A stretch of DNA of 44,907 bases from Thermodesulfobacteriota bacterium. Its GTDB lineage: Bacteria; Desulfobacterota; WTBG01; CAIYCZ01; CAIRTM01. The stretch spans positions 1 through 44,907 of the forward strand of contig JANQFE010000003.1 of the NCBI GenBank assembly GCA_028278025.1. The letters run 5' to 3'. Positions 1-8,522 of this stretch are shown here, one piece after another. The stretch's first letter is position 1. The number at the start of each line of letters is the position of its first letter. The position numbers were made by a program, and so were the translations under genes. The notes beneath the pieces were generated by a model. The model saw nothing but the letters and a program-made list of their open reading frames with translations. It made no database searches and was not told where the DNA came from.

Positions 1-468
1 GCCTTATTTTGTTTTTGCCTTGAATTCTGTCCCTTTATTTTCTCTCTGGCTGCTTTTTTCACTGTAAACAGAGGACTTGCGGCTACGGGACAGGCTCTAC
101 CTACAGATCAAGCCCTGGAATTGTGCAAGCATTTCAAAATCAATTACCTTGTTAAACGAATTAATAAGAATCGTGATGATTATAAAAGTTGGAAGTTTGA
201 TGGTGCGTCTATGTTGCCTGATAAAATTATTGCTAAAAGATGCAATATCCCAAATCTTACCAAGATAGCTTTGCAGCATGATCTGAAATATGCTTATGGT
301 GAACCGGGCAATAAGGAAGAAAAGCTGAAAGCTGATCTGGAATTTGCCCTTGCTGTGCTTGAAGATGGGGCATCAGCCGAGATAACTAAAATAATGTTTG
401 CAGCTGTAGACGTCTGTGGTGACGGGTTTTTAAAAACAAGTTTTTCCTGGGGATTTGCTAGAAAGTAG
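1..468 (+). CDS. Phospholipase A2-like secreted protein, 5' end cut by window edge
   Basis: The frame is open from the first base, with no credible start codon before a hydrophobic stretch (roughly codons 10-25) that looks like the tail of a signal peptide ending near GLAATG. The true start is therefore probably left of the window. The C-terminal half carries HDLKYAYGEPGNKEEKLKAD, which fits the HD-x2-Y...D catalytic arrangement of the phospholipase A2 fold: the His of the dyad, Asp for calcium or support, and a downstream Asp. A preceding FDGASMLPD segment may form part of the metal loop. By family knowledge it would hydrolyse the sn-2 ester of glycerophospholipids outside the cytoplasm. It converges on alr, with 50 bases between stop codons. 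Only two cysteines lie in the visible mature part, unlike disulphide-rich eukaryotic PLA2s. The call rests on motif recognition and is moderate. Confidence 0.5.
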   Translation, partial: ALFCFCLEFCPFIFSLAAFFTVNRGLAATGQALPTDQALELCKHFKINYLVKRINKNRDDYKSWKFDGASMLPDKIIAKRCNIPNLTKIALQHDLKYAYGEPGNKEEKLKADLEFALAVLEDGASAEITKIMFAAVDVCGDGFLKTSFSWGFARK

Positions 469-518
469 TTAAAAAGATCAACTCATGATAAATGATTTAG
501 CGAAAAGAGGCTGAGGCT

Positions 519-1679
519 TCAGTCAACGACAATGCGCGGTATTCGTTCATTGACTCGCGTGGTTATCTCATAGTTGATAGTGCCTGCCCATTGGGCGACA
601 AGCTCAGCGGAAATAAATTCATCGCCGCTGCGGCCTATCAATATAACCTCATCTTCCAGCTTTGCTTCCGGAATATCGGTTATCTCCGCCATAATAATAT
701 TCATACAGATTCGACCTCTGACGGCAGCGCGTTTACCCTGTATCAGTACATACCCCCCTGACATCCCGCGGTCATAACCGTCATAATAACCAACAGGGAC
801 AATAGCAAGCCGGGTTTCATGGCTTGTCTTATAGGTGCAGCCATAGCCTATATACTCACCGGCTGCTACGGTTTTTATCTGGGCAATGCGTGTCTTCCAG
901 GTAAAGGCAGGCATCAGGGTAAAATTGTTTTTCTTTTCCTTGACATAAGACACAAAGGTTTCCTGTGAGGGCCACATGCCGTAACTTGCTATGCCGACTC
1001 TCACCATCTGATAATGGGTCTGCGGAAACAAAATAGTTGCCGCTGAGTTGGCACAATGTTTAAGCGGGATCCTGATATCTGCGGTCCCCAGGGCATCTGC
1101 TGCCTGGGCAAAGCGCTGCATCTGGAGCTGAGCATAGGAATGGTCGGTGGTATCTTCTATATTTGCAAAATGGGTAGCAAGTCCTTCAATTTCAATACGG
1201 CTGTATTGTTGAATATACCGGGCAAAGTCTACCACCTCACTGAGGGGAACACCCTGACGATTAGTCCCGGTTTCAACCTTTATATGCACCCGGGCTGTTT
1301 TTCCCAGTTGTTGGGCAGCCTTACCGATTTTTTTAACCGTTTCACGATTATAGACAACAACGCGGCAGTCCAGCTTAACAGCCTCCGGGATGTCTTCACA
1401 GGCAACATATCCCAGAATAAACAAGGGTGCCGTTATGCCGGATGTGCGCAGGGCCCGGGCTTCATACAGTGCATTAACAGATAACCAGTCAGCCCCGGCA
1501 TCCAGAAAAATTTTTGCTGTATCAATCAACCCGTGACCGTAGGCATGAGCTTTTATGCAGGCACACAAAAGTGTATCTTGAGAGATAATCTGTTTAAACT
1601 GTTTGATGTTATTCTTCAGGGCACTCTTTAAAATTTCGACCCAGGATAATTCTGCCATTAGTAAAATTTCTAAACCCAC
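519..1679 (-). CDS. alr: Alanine racemase
   Basis: This PLP-dependent enzyme interconverts L- and D-alanine in the cytoplasm for peptidoglycan. The PLP lysine lies in IKAHAYGHG near residue 43, followed by the N-terminal TIM barrel. The second catalytic tyrosine region is GYGCTYKT near residue 280, then PVGYYDGYDRG and the C-terminal beta domain with VRGRICMNI. Most family members read GRxCMDQ there; this one has Asn in place of Asp. At 386 residues the length is normal. The start is uncertain. GTG at 1679 has GGAGG only about 3 bases away, which is tight, while ATG at 1658 gives a more usual N-terminus (MAELSW) but has no Shine-Dalgarno. Upstream lie a cluster of small hairpins and repeat R1 copy 1, which separate it from hisG on the same strand. 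Confidence 0.93.
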   Translation of the reverse strand: MGLEILLMAELSWVEILKSALKNNIKQFKQIISQDTLLCACIKAHAYGHGLIDTAKIFLDAGADWLSVNALYEARALRTSGITAPLFILGYVACEDIPEAVKLDCRVVVYNRETVKKIGKAAQQLGKTARVHIKVETGTNRQGVPLSEVVDFARYIQQYSRIEIEGLATHFANIEDTTDHSYAQLQMQRFAQAADALGTADIRIPLKHCANSAATILFPQTHYQMVRVGIASYGMWPSQETFVSYVKEKKNNFTLMPAFTWKTRIAQIKTVAAGEYIGYGCTYKTSHETRLAIVPVGYYDGYDRGMSGGYVLIQGKRAAVRGRICMNIIMAEITDIPEAKLEDEVILIGRSGDEFISAELVAQWAGTINYEITTRVNERIPRIVVD

Positions 1680-1693
1680 GGCCCTCCAGAGGC

Positions 1694-1775
1694 GGATCTG
1701 CGACTTTCAGCCGTGCGATCCGAATAGCTTTGAGCGATTCGGGGAGAATGAACGGGCTGTTGATGCGGCACAGCC
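1694..1775 (-). other. Three consecutive small hairpins in the alr leader
   Basis: Three inverted repeats follow one another just upstream of alr: GGATC/GATCC (1694-1698 with 1717-1721), CCGAAT/ATTCGG (1720-1725 with 1737-1742) and GGCTGT/ACAGCC (1755-1760 with 1770-1775). On the alr mRNA they would form a chain of hairpins ending near the weak ribosome-binding site. No known riboswitch is recognised. The segment also shares CAGAGGCGGAT with R1 copy 2, so it may be a decayed repeat instead of a regulator. Confidence 0.4.
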
Positions 1776-1790
1776 TTTAACCATATATAA

Positions 1791-2116
1791 ACTTACTTTT
1801 CTTTGCTTGCTCCAAAGAAAAATAAGCAAAAGAAAAGGCACCCTGCAACTTGCCCCGATACATCGGGATACCCTCGCGGCACGATTTCAGTCGGCGGGCC
1901 AACAAACTCACCGCCTGCGGCGGTTCAGACATGTTGACCCTTAAGTCCGCCTGAAATCGCTGCACTCGGCTGCGTTGCAATGGTATTGAGAAAGACAGTG
2001 CTTGAGCAACTGAAAAAAGATATCTATACATTAATGCTGCATGAATATCTGTAGTGATTTCCAAGCCCCTCTATGGGGGGCTTCCTAAAGCCTCGTCTTT
2101 TAGGCGAGGGTAATTA
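1791..2116 (+). repeat. Dispersed structured repeat R1, copy 1
   Basis: First of three same-orientation copies (others at 4042 and 22106). Shared blocks, in order, are a CTTTTCTTTG/CAAAGAAAA hairpin, CACCCTGCAACTTG, a small palindrome slot, ACCCTCGCGGCACGATTTCAG, a second palindrome slot, the complementary arm CTGAAATCG, GGCTGCGTTGCAATGG, and a final CCTCG...CGAGG hairpin followed by a T-run. In this copy slot 1 holds CCCGAT-AC-ATCGGG (1854-1867) and slot 2 holds CCGCC-TGC-GGCGG (1911-1923). The long arms pair across slot 2. It fills most of the 545-base gap between alr and hisG. No credible protein is encoded. AAGCCCC/GGGGCTT (2063-2083) inside the tail forms another hairpin. Confidence 0.8.
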
Positions 2117-2178
2117 CTTTTTTTTATGGTGAGCATATAGAGGAATATTTTTATATTAACTCTGGCACGTACAATGAA

Positions 2179-2218
2179 GTCGATAACCGGGCAGCCCAAC
2201 AGTCGTCCGGCTATCGAC
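2179..2218 (-). terminator. Hairpin directly downstream of hisG
   Basis: A 12-base inverted repeat, GTCGATAACCGG (2179-2190) with CCGGCTATCGAC (2207-2218), has one G-T type mismatch and a 16-base loop. It starts 7 bases after the hisG stop codon on the minus strand. No T-run follows, so it is a weak intrinsic terminator at best and may act as a 3' mRNA stabiliser. Confidence 0.4.
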
Positions 2219-2224
2219 TGACAC

Positions 2225-3097
2225 TTATATGATTTTATTGAGAGAATATTCAATAATTCCTTCAGCACCCTCCTTTAGAAGCCTTGGTACAAGCTCCCGC
2301 ACTTTTGATTCAGATATAACCGTTTCAACCGAACACCATTCAGAGTTATAAAGATGTGCGACGGTAGGCGCATTCAGGCTCGGCAGCACCTTAATGACAT
2401 TGTCAAGATTTTCTTTGGAGACATTCAGCTTGAGACCAACCATACCCTCTGCCTGAAGCGCTCCTTTGAGCAGCAGTGCAATTTGTTTAATTTTGTCCTG
2501 CTTCCAGGGGTCCTGGAAGCAGTTTTTGTTAGCGATAAGCTGAGTATTGGTTTCCAGAAGTTCATGGATTATTTTAAGGCCATGCGCTCTGATTGTGCTG
2601 CCGGTTTCAGTGACCTCAACTATAGCATCAGCAAGTCCTTCCACTACTTTGCCTTCAGTTGCACCCCAGGAAAACTCAACATCAACATCAATATTTTTGT
2701 CTTTAAAATACTTTTTAGTAAAGTTGACAAGTTCCGTATAGATTTTTTTGCCCTGGAGGTCTTCAATCTTTTTTATGGGTGAGTCATCTTTTACGACCAG
2801 TACCCAGCGGGCCGGTTTTGCAGTTGCTTTGGAATAGACAAGGTTATCAACAACAATTACATCAGATTCATTTTCCAAAATCCAGTCTTTACCGGTCAAG
2901 GCCAGATCAAGGGTGCCGTTTTCCACAAAACGAGGCATTTCCTGAGCACGCACAAGCGCACAGGACAGTTCGCTGTCATCTATGCTGGGGAAATAACTGC
3001 GCGAGCTGGTTAGAATATTCCACCCGGACTTTCTAAACAGTTCAATGGTGGCCTTTTCCAGGCTTCCCTTAGGAATGCCTATTTTCAGATTATTCAA
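2225..3097 (-). CDS. hisG: ATP phosphoribosyltransferase, long form
   Basis: This enzyme catalyses the first step of histidine biosynthesis: ATP plus PRPP gives phosphoribosyl-ATP. The N-terminus [17 protein letters not shown] is typical. LALTGKDWI and the PRPP-loop region [18 protein letters not shown] (around residues 155-175) follow. A C-terminal ~75-residue domain ([21 protein letters not shown] onward) marks the long, hexameric, feedback-regulated form that does not need HisZ. Translation starts at TTG (3097), fixed by a very strong GGAGGAG six bases upstream. No other his gene is adjacent, so hisG is isolated here. It is divergent from truA across 146 bases. Confidence 0.93.
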   Translation of the reverse strand: MNNLKIGIPKGSLEKATIELFRKSGWNILTSSRSYFPSIDDSELSCALVRAQEMPRFVENGTLDLALTGKDWILENESDVIVVDNLVYSKATAKPARWVLVVKDDSPIKKIEDLQGKKIYTELVNFTKKYFKDKNIDVDVEFSWGATEGKVVEGLADAIVEVTETGSTIRAHGLKIIHELLETNTQLIANKNCFQDPWKQDKIKQIALLLKGALQAEGMVGLKLNVSKENLDNVIKVLPSLNAPTVAHLYNSEWCSVETVISESKVRELVPRLLKEGAEGIIEYSLNKII

Positions 3098-3243
3098 AAC
3101 TTTCTCCTCCTCTAATGTAAGATATTATGATACGTTAGCATGTATATATGGTGTGGTCAATGGTAAAAAGCAACAAACAGTGAATAGGGAATAGTGAACG
3201 GATGTCAAGGGTAGGGCGTCAGGAAACCTGGGATAAATAAATA

Positions 3244-3981
3244 ATGCGAAACATAAAACTTACCATACAGTTTGATGGAACAGGATATCACGGGTGGCAG
3301 ACCCAGAGCACAGACTGCAGCGTCCAGCAGACCGTGCAGGAGGCGCTTGCACGCATACTGAATTGCGCAATAACGCTGCATGGTTCCGGAAGAACAGATG
3401 CCGGTGTGCATGCCCTTGGACAGGTGGCCCATTTTTCCACGGCATCTGATATTGATCTGAACCAGCTTGTCAGCGGTCTTAACAGTCTGCTGCCTTCGGA
3501 TGTAGTCGTCCACAGGGCTGAGAATGTTCCCGCTGATTTTCATGCACGCTACAGTGCAACAGCAAGAGTGTACTGGTATTTTATCTGGAATAGTTCGCTC
3601 GGATCTCCTTTTTGCAGTAAATACGCCTGGCATGTCAAAAAACTTCTTAACAGTGTGAACATGAAAAGTGCTGCCGCGCATCTTGTGGGCGTGCATGATT
3701 TCTCCTCGTTTCAGGCCTCAGACAAGCAAAAAGTCAATCCTGTCCGGGAAGTGACAAGGGTGCGCTTACGAAGGGTGCGTACGGACCTGCTTGTTTTTGA
3801 AATTCGGGCTAATGCCTTTCTCAAGCACATGGTTCGCAATATTATCGGTACCCTTGTTGAAGTCGGCAAAGGCAAGATTACTGTTGAGGAGTTTAAAGAT
3901 ATTTTAGATGCCAACGACAGGACATGTGCCGGCCCTGCTGCTCCCGCCCGGGGACTCTTCCTTAAAGAGGTTATATATTGA
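3244..3981 (+). CDS. truA: tRNA pseudouridine synthase A
   Basis: TruA makes pseudouridine at positions 38-40 of the tRNA anticodon stem-loop. The catalytic Asp52 sits in GSGRTDAGVHALGQVAHF, the family signature. Further motifs are FDGTGYHGWQ at the N-terminus, DFHARYSATARVYWYFIW in the middle and NAFLKHMVRNIIGTLVEVG in the second half of the tandem fold. The length of 245 residues is normal. It stands alone, divergent from hisG and convergent with the phosphoesterase gene, with R1 copy 2 filling the convergent gap. Confidence 0.95.
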   Translation: MRNIKLTIQFDGTGYHGWQTQSTDCSVQQTVQEALARILNCAITLHGSGRTDAGVHALGQVAHFSTASDIDLNQLVSGLNSLLPSDVVVHRAENVPADFHARYSATARVYWYFIWNSSLGSPFCSKYAWHVKKLLNSVNMKSAAAHLVGVHDFSSFQASDKQKVNPVREVTRVRLRRVRTDLLVFEIRANAFLKHMVRNIIGTLVEVGKGKITVEEFKDILDANDRTCAGPAAPARGLFLKEVIY

Positions 3982-4041
3982 TTCTTAGTAATGTCTATGG
4001 GGCAGATAAAATTCGTTAAAAGAAAAAATAATTTGCGGTAG

Positions 4042-4323
4042 CCATCCTTTGATTCAACCCTATCGGGATTGAATGCCTTTGGCGCTTTGCTTGCCCAAAG
4101 AAAAGGATGCAAAAGAAAGGGCACCCTGCAACTTGTCCGCCAGAGGCGGATACCCTCGCGGCACGATTTCAGTCGGCGGGTCAACAAACTCTCCCGATAC
4201 ATCGGGATCAGACATGTTGACCCTTGCATCCGTCTGAAATCGTTGTACTCGGCTGCGTTGCAATGGGATCAAAACCCACTTTCAGAGGACAACTGAAAGC
4301 CTTATTTTTTAGGCGAGAATCAA
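4042..4323 (+). repeat. Dispersed structured repeat R1, copy 2 (palindrome modules exchanged)
   Basis: Same block order as copies 1 and 3, but the small palindromes have swapped places. Slot 1 holds TCCGCC-AGA-GGCGGA (4136-4150) and slot 2 holds CCCGAT-AC-ATCGGG (4193-4206). The first hairpin uses CATCCTTT paired with AAAGGATG and has an extra ATTCAA/TTGAAT insert in its loop. The long arms CGATTTCAG and CTGAAATCG are kept. It occupies nearly all of the 379-base space between the convergent truA and phosphoesterase stop codons. Confidence 0.8.
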
Positions 4324-4360
4324 TGCCATCCCATATTTAGGTCGGATACCATGCATCCCA

Positions 4361-5089
4361 CTACATCCCTATGCTTAACCGCTGTGCCAGAAAGGGGTCA
4401 AGCCCTGCATCTATGATTTTTTGCTGGGCTGTGTTTATATCATATTGAACCCTGATAAGCCGGTATTCATTTTTTTTGGTGTCATATATACCGTAGCCGG
4501 CAAGCGGGGTGCCGTCCCGCGGTTGACCAACGCTGCCGATATTTATAAGGTACCTGTTATGCTGTTTTAACATTATATGGGTGCTTTGCTCTAACAATGT
4601 GTCCCCCTCAGCAGGTTTGATGAAGATTGCCGGCTGGTGGGAATGCCCAATAAAACAGACCTGCTGGGAGAAGGCTTGAAAACTTGCATGGGCTTCCCAG
4701 GTAGTTGAGATATAGTCCCAGTCCTGCGGATTTTCCGGAGTAGCATGGACATATAGACACTGCTGCAATTCACCGCGCAGAGGGAGTGTGTTCAGGAATG
4801 CTTTGCTGGCTTCAGTGAGCTGATCATGCGTCCATTCAATGGCCTCTTTGGCAGCCGGATTAAAATATTCTGTACTGTTTTTGCCGATGGCTGCCCAGTC
4901 ATGGTTGCCGGCTACGGCCTTATCTGTCAAATCCTGCAGTATTTCAATACATTCATTCGGGTTTGCACCATAGCCGACGATGTCTCCAACGAAAAGAATA
5001 CTATCTGCACCTTCATTGCGGATAGATTTCTTTACCGTTACCAGGGCTTCCAGATTTGCGTGTACATCCGAAATAAGAACAATTTTCAT
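4361..5089 (-). CDS. Calcineurin-like metallophosphoesterase (YfcE/ApaH-like superfamily)
   Basis: All metal-binding motifs of the superfamily are visible in 242 residues: ISDVHANLEAL (D8, H10), FVGDIVGYG (D36), GNHDW (N62, H63), a later histidine in LYVHATPE, and GHSHQPA. The C-terminal INIGSVGQPRDGTPLAGYGIYD is typical of the small cytoplasmic YfcE/MJ0936 branch, which hydrolyses phosphodiesters with two divalent metals. The physiological substrate cannot be told from sequence. It is a single gene on the minus strand, divergent from the pheA block. Confidence 0.85.
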   Translation of the reverse strand: MKIVLISDVHANLEALVTVKKSIRNEGADSILFVGDIVGYGANPNECIEILQDLTDKAVAGNHDWAAIGKNSTEYFNPAAKEAIEWTHDQLTEASKAFLNTLPLRGELQQCLYVHATPENPQDWDYISTTWEAHASFQAFSQQVCFIGHSHQPAIFIKPAEGDTLLEQSTHIMLKQHNRYLINIGSVGQPRDGTPLAGYGIYDTKKNEYRLIRVQYDINTAQQKIIDAGLDPFLAQRLSIGM

Positions 5090-5288
5090 AAAGCTTTAGT
5101 ACAATAAAAAATAGATTGATTTAATTTTTAGAGTTTATTATAAATATATGTTTATTGTAAATGCCAATTTTATAAGGTTAGAGAAAGAATATCAGTCAAA
5201 ACTATTGCCCGGGTTTTTAGCTGTGTTGGTGGTTTTCCAGTCCGCCCGGAAGATCGGGTCGGAGTTCCTCTTAATGCAAGCACTATAC

Positions 5289-5317
5289 AACAGGTTATAA
5301 AGACCTGTTATTTTTAT
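5289..5317 (+). terminator. Intrinsic terminator, possible pheA leader attenuator
   Basis: Perfect 7-bp stem AACAGGT/ACCTGTT (5289-5295 with 5303-5309), loop TATAAAG, then ATTTTTAT. It lies 71 bases before pheA with no upstream plus-strand gene, so it either ends a short leader transcript or attenuates pheA. The rest of the ~300-base gap (5090-5387) holds only a 50-codon ORF (5148-5300) with five Phe codons but no run of them, and an imperfect CCG-rich hairpin around 5241-5268. No T-box consensus is present. Confidence 0.55.
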
Positions 5318-5387
5318 ATTGTAGCACACGGGGGCATATATGTTATCCGGGGCACTCTAAACCGGTAACTTACAAGAAAAGATACCT

Positions 5388-6479
5388 ATGGAAACAAAAA
5401 AAAATCGTTTGCGAACACTGCGTGACAAAATTGATGCAATTGACGATAAGCTGCTGGAACTTCTCAACAGCCGGGCCGAGTGTGCTATGGAAGTTGGCAG
5501 GATCAAGAAAGAGCAGCAGAGTACACGGTTTCATGTTCTTGAAAGGGAGGAGGCTATTTACAAACGGCTGATTGAAAATAATAAAGGGCCTTTTCCTTCA
5601 CGGGCGATTCGGCCGATTTTCAGAGAGATTATCTCGGCGTCACTTTCGCTGGAGAAGGTTTTAAATATTGCCTGTCTGGGACCGGAGGCTACATTCTGTC
5701 ACCTTGCTGCAATCCATCAGTTTGGCGAAGCAGTAAACTATGTCCAGACACGCAGTGTACCCGAAATATTTGATGAGGTAGAAAGGGGACGCGCTGACTA
5801 CGGAGTTGTGCCGATTGAAAATTCAACTGAAGGTGTGGTGAATTTAACCCTGGATATGTTTGTCGAATCTCCTCTGCAGATATGTGCCGAAGTTATGCTG
5901 GAGATTTCACACTGTCTGCTCTCTAATTGTGAGAATCTTGCGGACATACGTGTTGTGTATTCACACCCCCAGGCTCTGGCTCAGTGTTATAACTGGTTAA
6001 GCAAAAATCTTGCCCAGGCAGAAATCAAAGAGACCTTCAGCACAGCAATAGCTGCCAAAACGGCAAAACAGGAACCCCAAACAGCCGCAATTGCCGGTGA
6101 ATTTGCTTCAAAAATATATGGGCTGCCTATTTGCAAGTTAAGGATTGAAGATAATGTGCAAAACTATACACGATTTTGGGTAGTTGGCGGCCAATCACCC
6201 GGGCGCACAGGCAGTGATAAGACCTCTGTGATGGTTTCAATTAAAGACGGTGTGGGGGCCCTGCACGAACTGCTGCTGCCTTTTGCCGATAACAATGTTA
6301 ATTTGACGAAGATTGAGTCGCGGCCCTTTCGGGGCAAAGCCTGGGAATATATTTTCTTCATTGATATTGAAGGACATAAGGAAGACGAAAACATAAAAAA
6401 TGCGCTTGAAGCAGTTTCAGCTTCTTCTCAGTTTTTAAAGATATTAGGTTCTTATCCCAAAGGGGTCCACATAGTCTAG
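5388..6479 (+). CDS. pheA: Bifunctional chorismate mutase/prephenate dehydratase (P-protein)
   Basis: Converts chorismate to prephenate and then to phenylpyruvate for phenylalanine. Three domains are visible. The AroQ-type mutase spans residues ~5-85 (RDKIDAIDDKLLELLNSRAE). The dehydratase spans ~92-270, with CLGPEATFCHLAA, GVVPIENSTEGVVN and the catalytic TRF in NYTRFWVVG. The C-terminal ACT domain (~280-355) carries GALHELL and the ESRP phenylalanine-binding motif (KIESRPFRGKAWEY), so feedback inhibition by Phe is expected. The length of 363 matches the family. It is first in a plus-strand run, with hisC 15 bases downstream. The ribosome-binding site is weak. Confidence 0.95.
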   Translation: METKKNRLRTLRDKIDAIDDKLLELLNSRAECAMEVGRIKKEQQSTRFHVLEREEAIYKRLIENNKGPFPSRAIRPIFREIISASLSLEKVLNIACLGPEATFCHLAAIHQFGEAVNYVQTRSVPEIFDEVERGRADYGVVPIENSTEGVVNLTLDMFVESPLQICAEVMLEISHCLLSNCENLADIRVVYSHPQALAQCYNWLSKNLAQAEIKETFSTAIAAKTAKQEPQTAAIAGEFASKIYGLPICKLRIEDNVQNYTRFWVVGGQSPGRTGSDKTSVMVSIKDGVGALHELLLPFADNNVNLTKIESRPFRGKAWEYIFFIDIEGHKEDENIKNALEAVSASSQFLKILGSYPKGVHIV

Positions 6480-6494
6480 GTCAGGATTAGCGCC

Positions 6495-7589
6495 ATGAAA
6501 AGATTAATCCCCGAATACCTTGAAAACGCTACACTCTATCCGCCGGGCAGACCGCTTGAAGAAGTCACGCGTATGCACGGCATTACGGAGCTGACTAAAC
6601 TTAATGCAAATGAAAACTGTTTGGGACCTTCTCCCCTGGCCATCCAGGCAGTCAGGGAATCTGCCGGGGACATTCATCTCTATCCCGACAATAGTGCCTT
6701 TTATTTGAAGCGCAAGCTTGCCGACAAATGGAACATCTCTGCTGAACAGATATTGCTTGGTAATGGATCCAACGAGCTGGTACAGTTTATTCTGATGACA
6801 TTTCTGCTTCCGGGCGAAGAGGTCATTACTGCCAAGCCGACTTTTTTGCTTTACGGGATTATGGGGCATGTTTTAGGAGGACGGGTAAAGGAAGTACCTC
6901 TGAACAATTTTGCCTATGACCTTGAACGGATGACCGACGAACTAACTGAAAAAACAAAGCTTATTTTTATCAGCAACCCCAATAATCCTACCGGTACCAT
7001 TGTGACGGGAGATGAGTTCGAACGCTTTATGGGACATGTCCCGCAGGATGTTGTTGTAGTAACAGATGAGGCCTATGGCGAATATGTAACAAGCACTGAT
7101 TTTCCTGATACACGTGACTATGTGCAGAAAGGTAGAAATGTAATTGTTCTGCGCACCTTTTCAAAAGCTTATGGACTTGCAGGTTTGAGGCTGGGCTACG
7201 CAATCGCTCCGGTCAGGATTATTCGGTATATGGAAAAGATTCGAGAGCCTTTCAATGCAAACAGTCTTGCGCAGAAGGCTGCTCTTGCAGCGCTGGATGA
7301 TGCTGCCCATGTTACCAAAACAAGGGAAAATAATATCAGCGGGCTTGCCTACCTGGCAGCAGAGCTGCAACGGCTGCAGGTTTCTTATGTTCCCAGTCAG
7401 GCCAATTTTATCCTGATAGATCTAGGTCCCCGGGCGGAAGAGGTCAACGGCATGCTGTTGCAGGAAGGGGTTATGGTTCGTTCAATGTCGGGGTATGGCC
7501 TGCAGGAGTGTTTGCGTGTCACTATCGGCCTGCCGGAGGAGAACAGGAAGTTTATTGATACCCTGGAAAGGGTCTTGCAACGAGAATAA
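6495..7589 (+). CDS. hisC: Histidinol-phosphate/aromatic aminotransferase (HisC family)
   Basis: Class I/II PLP aminotransferase of 364 residues. ANENCLGPSPLA is near the N-terminus, SNPNNPTGT near 160, the PLP phosphate region DEAYGEY near 190, and the Schiff-base lysine in TFSKAYGLAGLRLGY (K224). By family it converts imidazole-acetol phosphate to histidinol phosphate. Its position between pheA and tyrA suggests it also, or mainly, aminates phenylpyruvate, 4-hydroxyphenylpyruvate or prephenate. Many HisC proteins in such operons have this dual role. The functional split is an inference; the family is clear. Confidence 0.9.
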   Translation: MKRLIPEYLENATLYPPGRPLEEVTRMHGITELTKLNANENCLGPSPLAIQAVRESAGDIHLYPDNSAFYLKRKLADKWNISAEQILLGNGSNELVQFILMTFLLPGEEVITAKPTFLLYGIMGHVLGGRVKEVPLNNFAYDLERMTDELTEKTKLIFISNPNNPTGTIVTGDEFERFMGHVPQDVVVVTDEAYGEYVTSTDFPDTRDYVQKGRNVIVLRTFSKAYGLAGLRLGYAIAPVRIIRYMEKIREPFNANSLAQKAALAALDDAAHVTKTRENNISGLAYLAAELQRLQVSYVPSQANFILIDLGPRAEEVNGMLLQEGVMVRSMSGYGLQECLRVTIGLPEENRKFIDTLERVLQRE

Positions 7590-7619
7590 TGAGAATGGAA
7601 ACGAGTAAAGGATACCGGG

Positions 7620-8480
7620 TTGGATAAAATATTTAAGAATATCGGCATAGTAGGTCTTGGACTGATAGGGGGATCGCTGGCCCGAACCATAAAAAAAAGA
7701 AATCTGGCTGATACAATAGTCGGATTCGGCCGCAACCAGGAACGTATGCAGAAGGCTTGCGGGCTCGGACTTATTGATGAGTTTTATGTGGGATATGAAC
7801 AGGGTTTTAAAGATATTGATTTGGTAGTGCTGGGGACACCGGTGAAAACAATTATACACATTGCCCGTGAGGTCATCCCGCATCTTAGTCCCGGCACGGT
7901 TATTACCGATGTGGGCAGTGTCAAGGCCCAGATTGTGGAGCAGATTGAAGCAATTATGCCCCCCGGTTTGCACTTCATAGGAGGGCATCCGATTGCCGGA
8001 ACTGAAAACTCAGGATTTGAATGGTCACTGACAGACCTTTTTGAAGACCGCAAATGCATCTTAACACCAACGGATAATTCCAACCAGCGGGCGCTTGACC
8101 GACTCAAGCAATTCTGGATACAGGCAGGCTCCCGTGTTATCTGCATGGATGTAAAAACACATGATATGATTCTTGCTGCAATCAGTCATTTACCTCATAT
8201 GGTTGCCTTTTCACTGGTAAATGCAATTGTAGATATGGAGGATTCCAAGAACAATATCCTCCAGTATTCGGCCGGCGGTTTTAAGGATTTCACCAGAATT
8301 GCGGCAAGTGACCCGGTTATGTGGAGAGATATTGCTCTGTTGAATAAAGAAAATCTTATTAGGTCCATAGATTTTTTTGAAAAGGCGCTTGCATCTCTTA
8401 AGGATGCTATCCAGCGCGAAGATGGAAAAAACATTGAAGAGTTATTTTGGAAATCCCATGATACCCGAAGGGGAATATAG
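7620..8480 (+). CDS. tyrA: Prephenate dehydrogenase (monofunctional)
   Basis: Oxidatively decarboxylates prephenate to 4-hydroxyphenylpyruvate for tyrosine, using NAD(P). The N-terminal Rossmann motif IVGLGLIGGSLA (GxGxxG) is followed by VVLGTPV and DVGSVK. The substrate-site motif HFIGGHPIAGTENSG contains the catalytic-site histidine. The helical C-terminal half includes ISHLPHMVAFSL and YSAGGFKDFTRIAASDP. At 286 residues it has no fused mutase or ACT domain. It starts at TTG (7620) with AAAGGA upstream. In many deltaproteobacteria aroA follows tyrA; here cmk follows directly. Confidence 0.93.
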   Translation: MDKIFKNIGIVGLGLIGGSLARTIKKRNLADTIVGFGRNQERMQKACGLGLIDEFYVGYEQGFKDIDLVVLGTPVKTIIHIAREVIPHLSPGTVITDVGSVKAQIVEQIEAIMPPGLHFIGGHPIAGTENSGFEWSLTDLFEDRKCILTPTDNSNQRALDRLKQFWIQAGSRVICMDVKTHDMILAAISHLPHMVAFSLVNAIVDMEDSKNNILQYSAGGFKDFTRIAASDPVMWRDIALLNKENLIRSIDFFEKALASLKDAIQREDGKNIEELFWKSHDTRRGI

Positions 8481-8522
8481 TGCGATTCCGGGATGCGGAT
8501 TGCCGAATACGGAATAAAATTT

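Noticed and set aside
4060..4296. Open frames on both strands inside the R1 repeats (also 1603-2064 and 22059-22490)
   Set aside because: They read the same repeat DNA in different frames, with no conserved protein pattern; the conserved property is base pairing.
5148..5300. 50-codon ORF upstream of pheA as a real gene or Phe leader peptide
   Set aside because: It has no Shine-Dalgarno and no cluster of Phe codons, and its end lies in a terminator hairpin.
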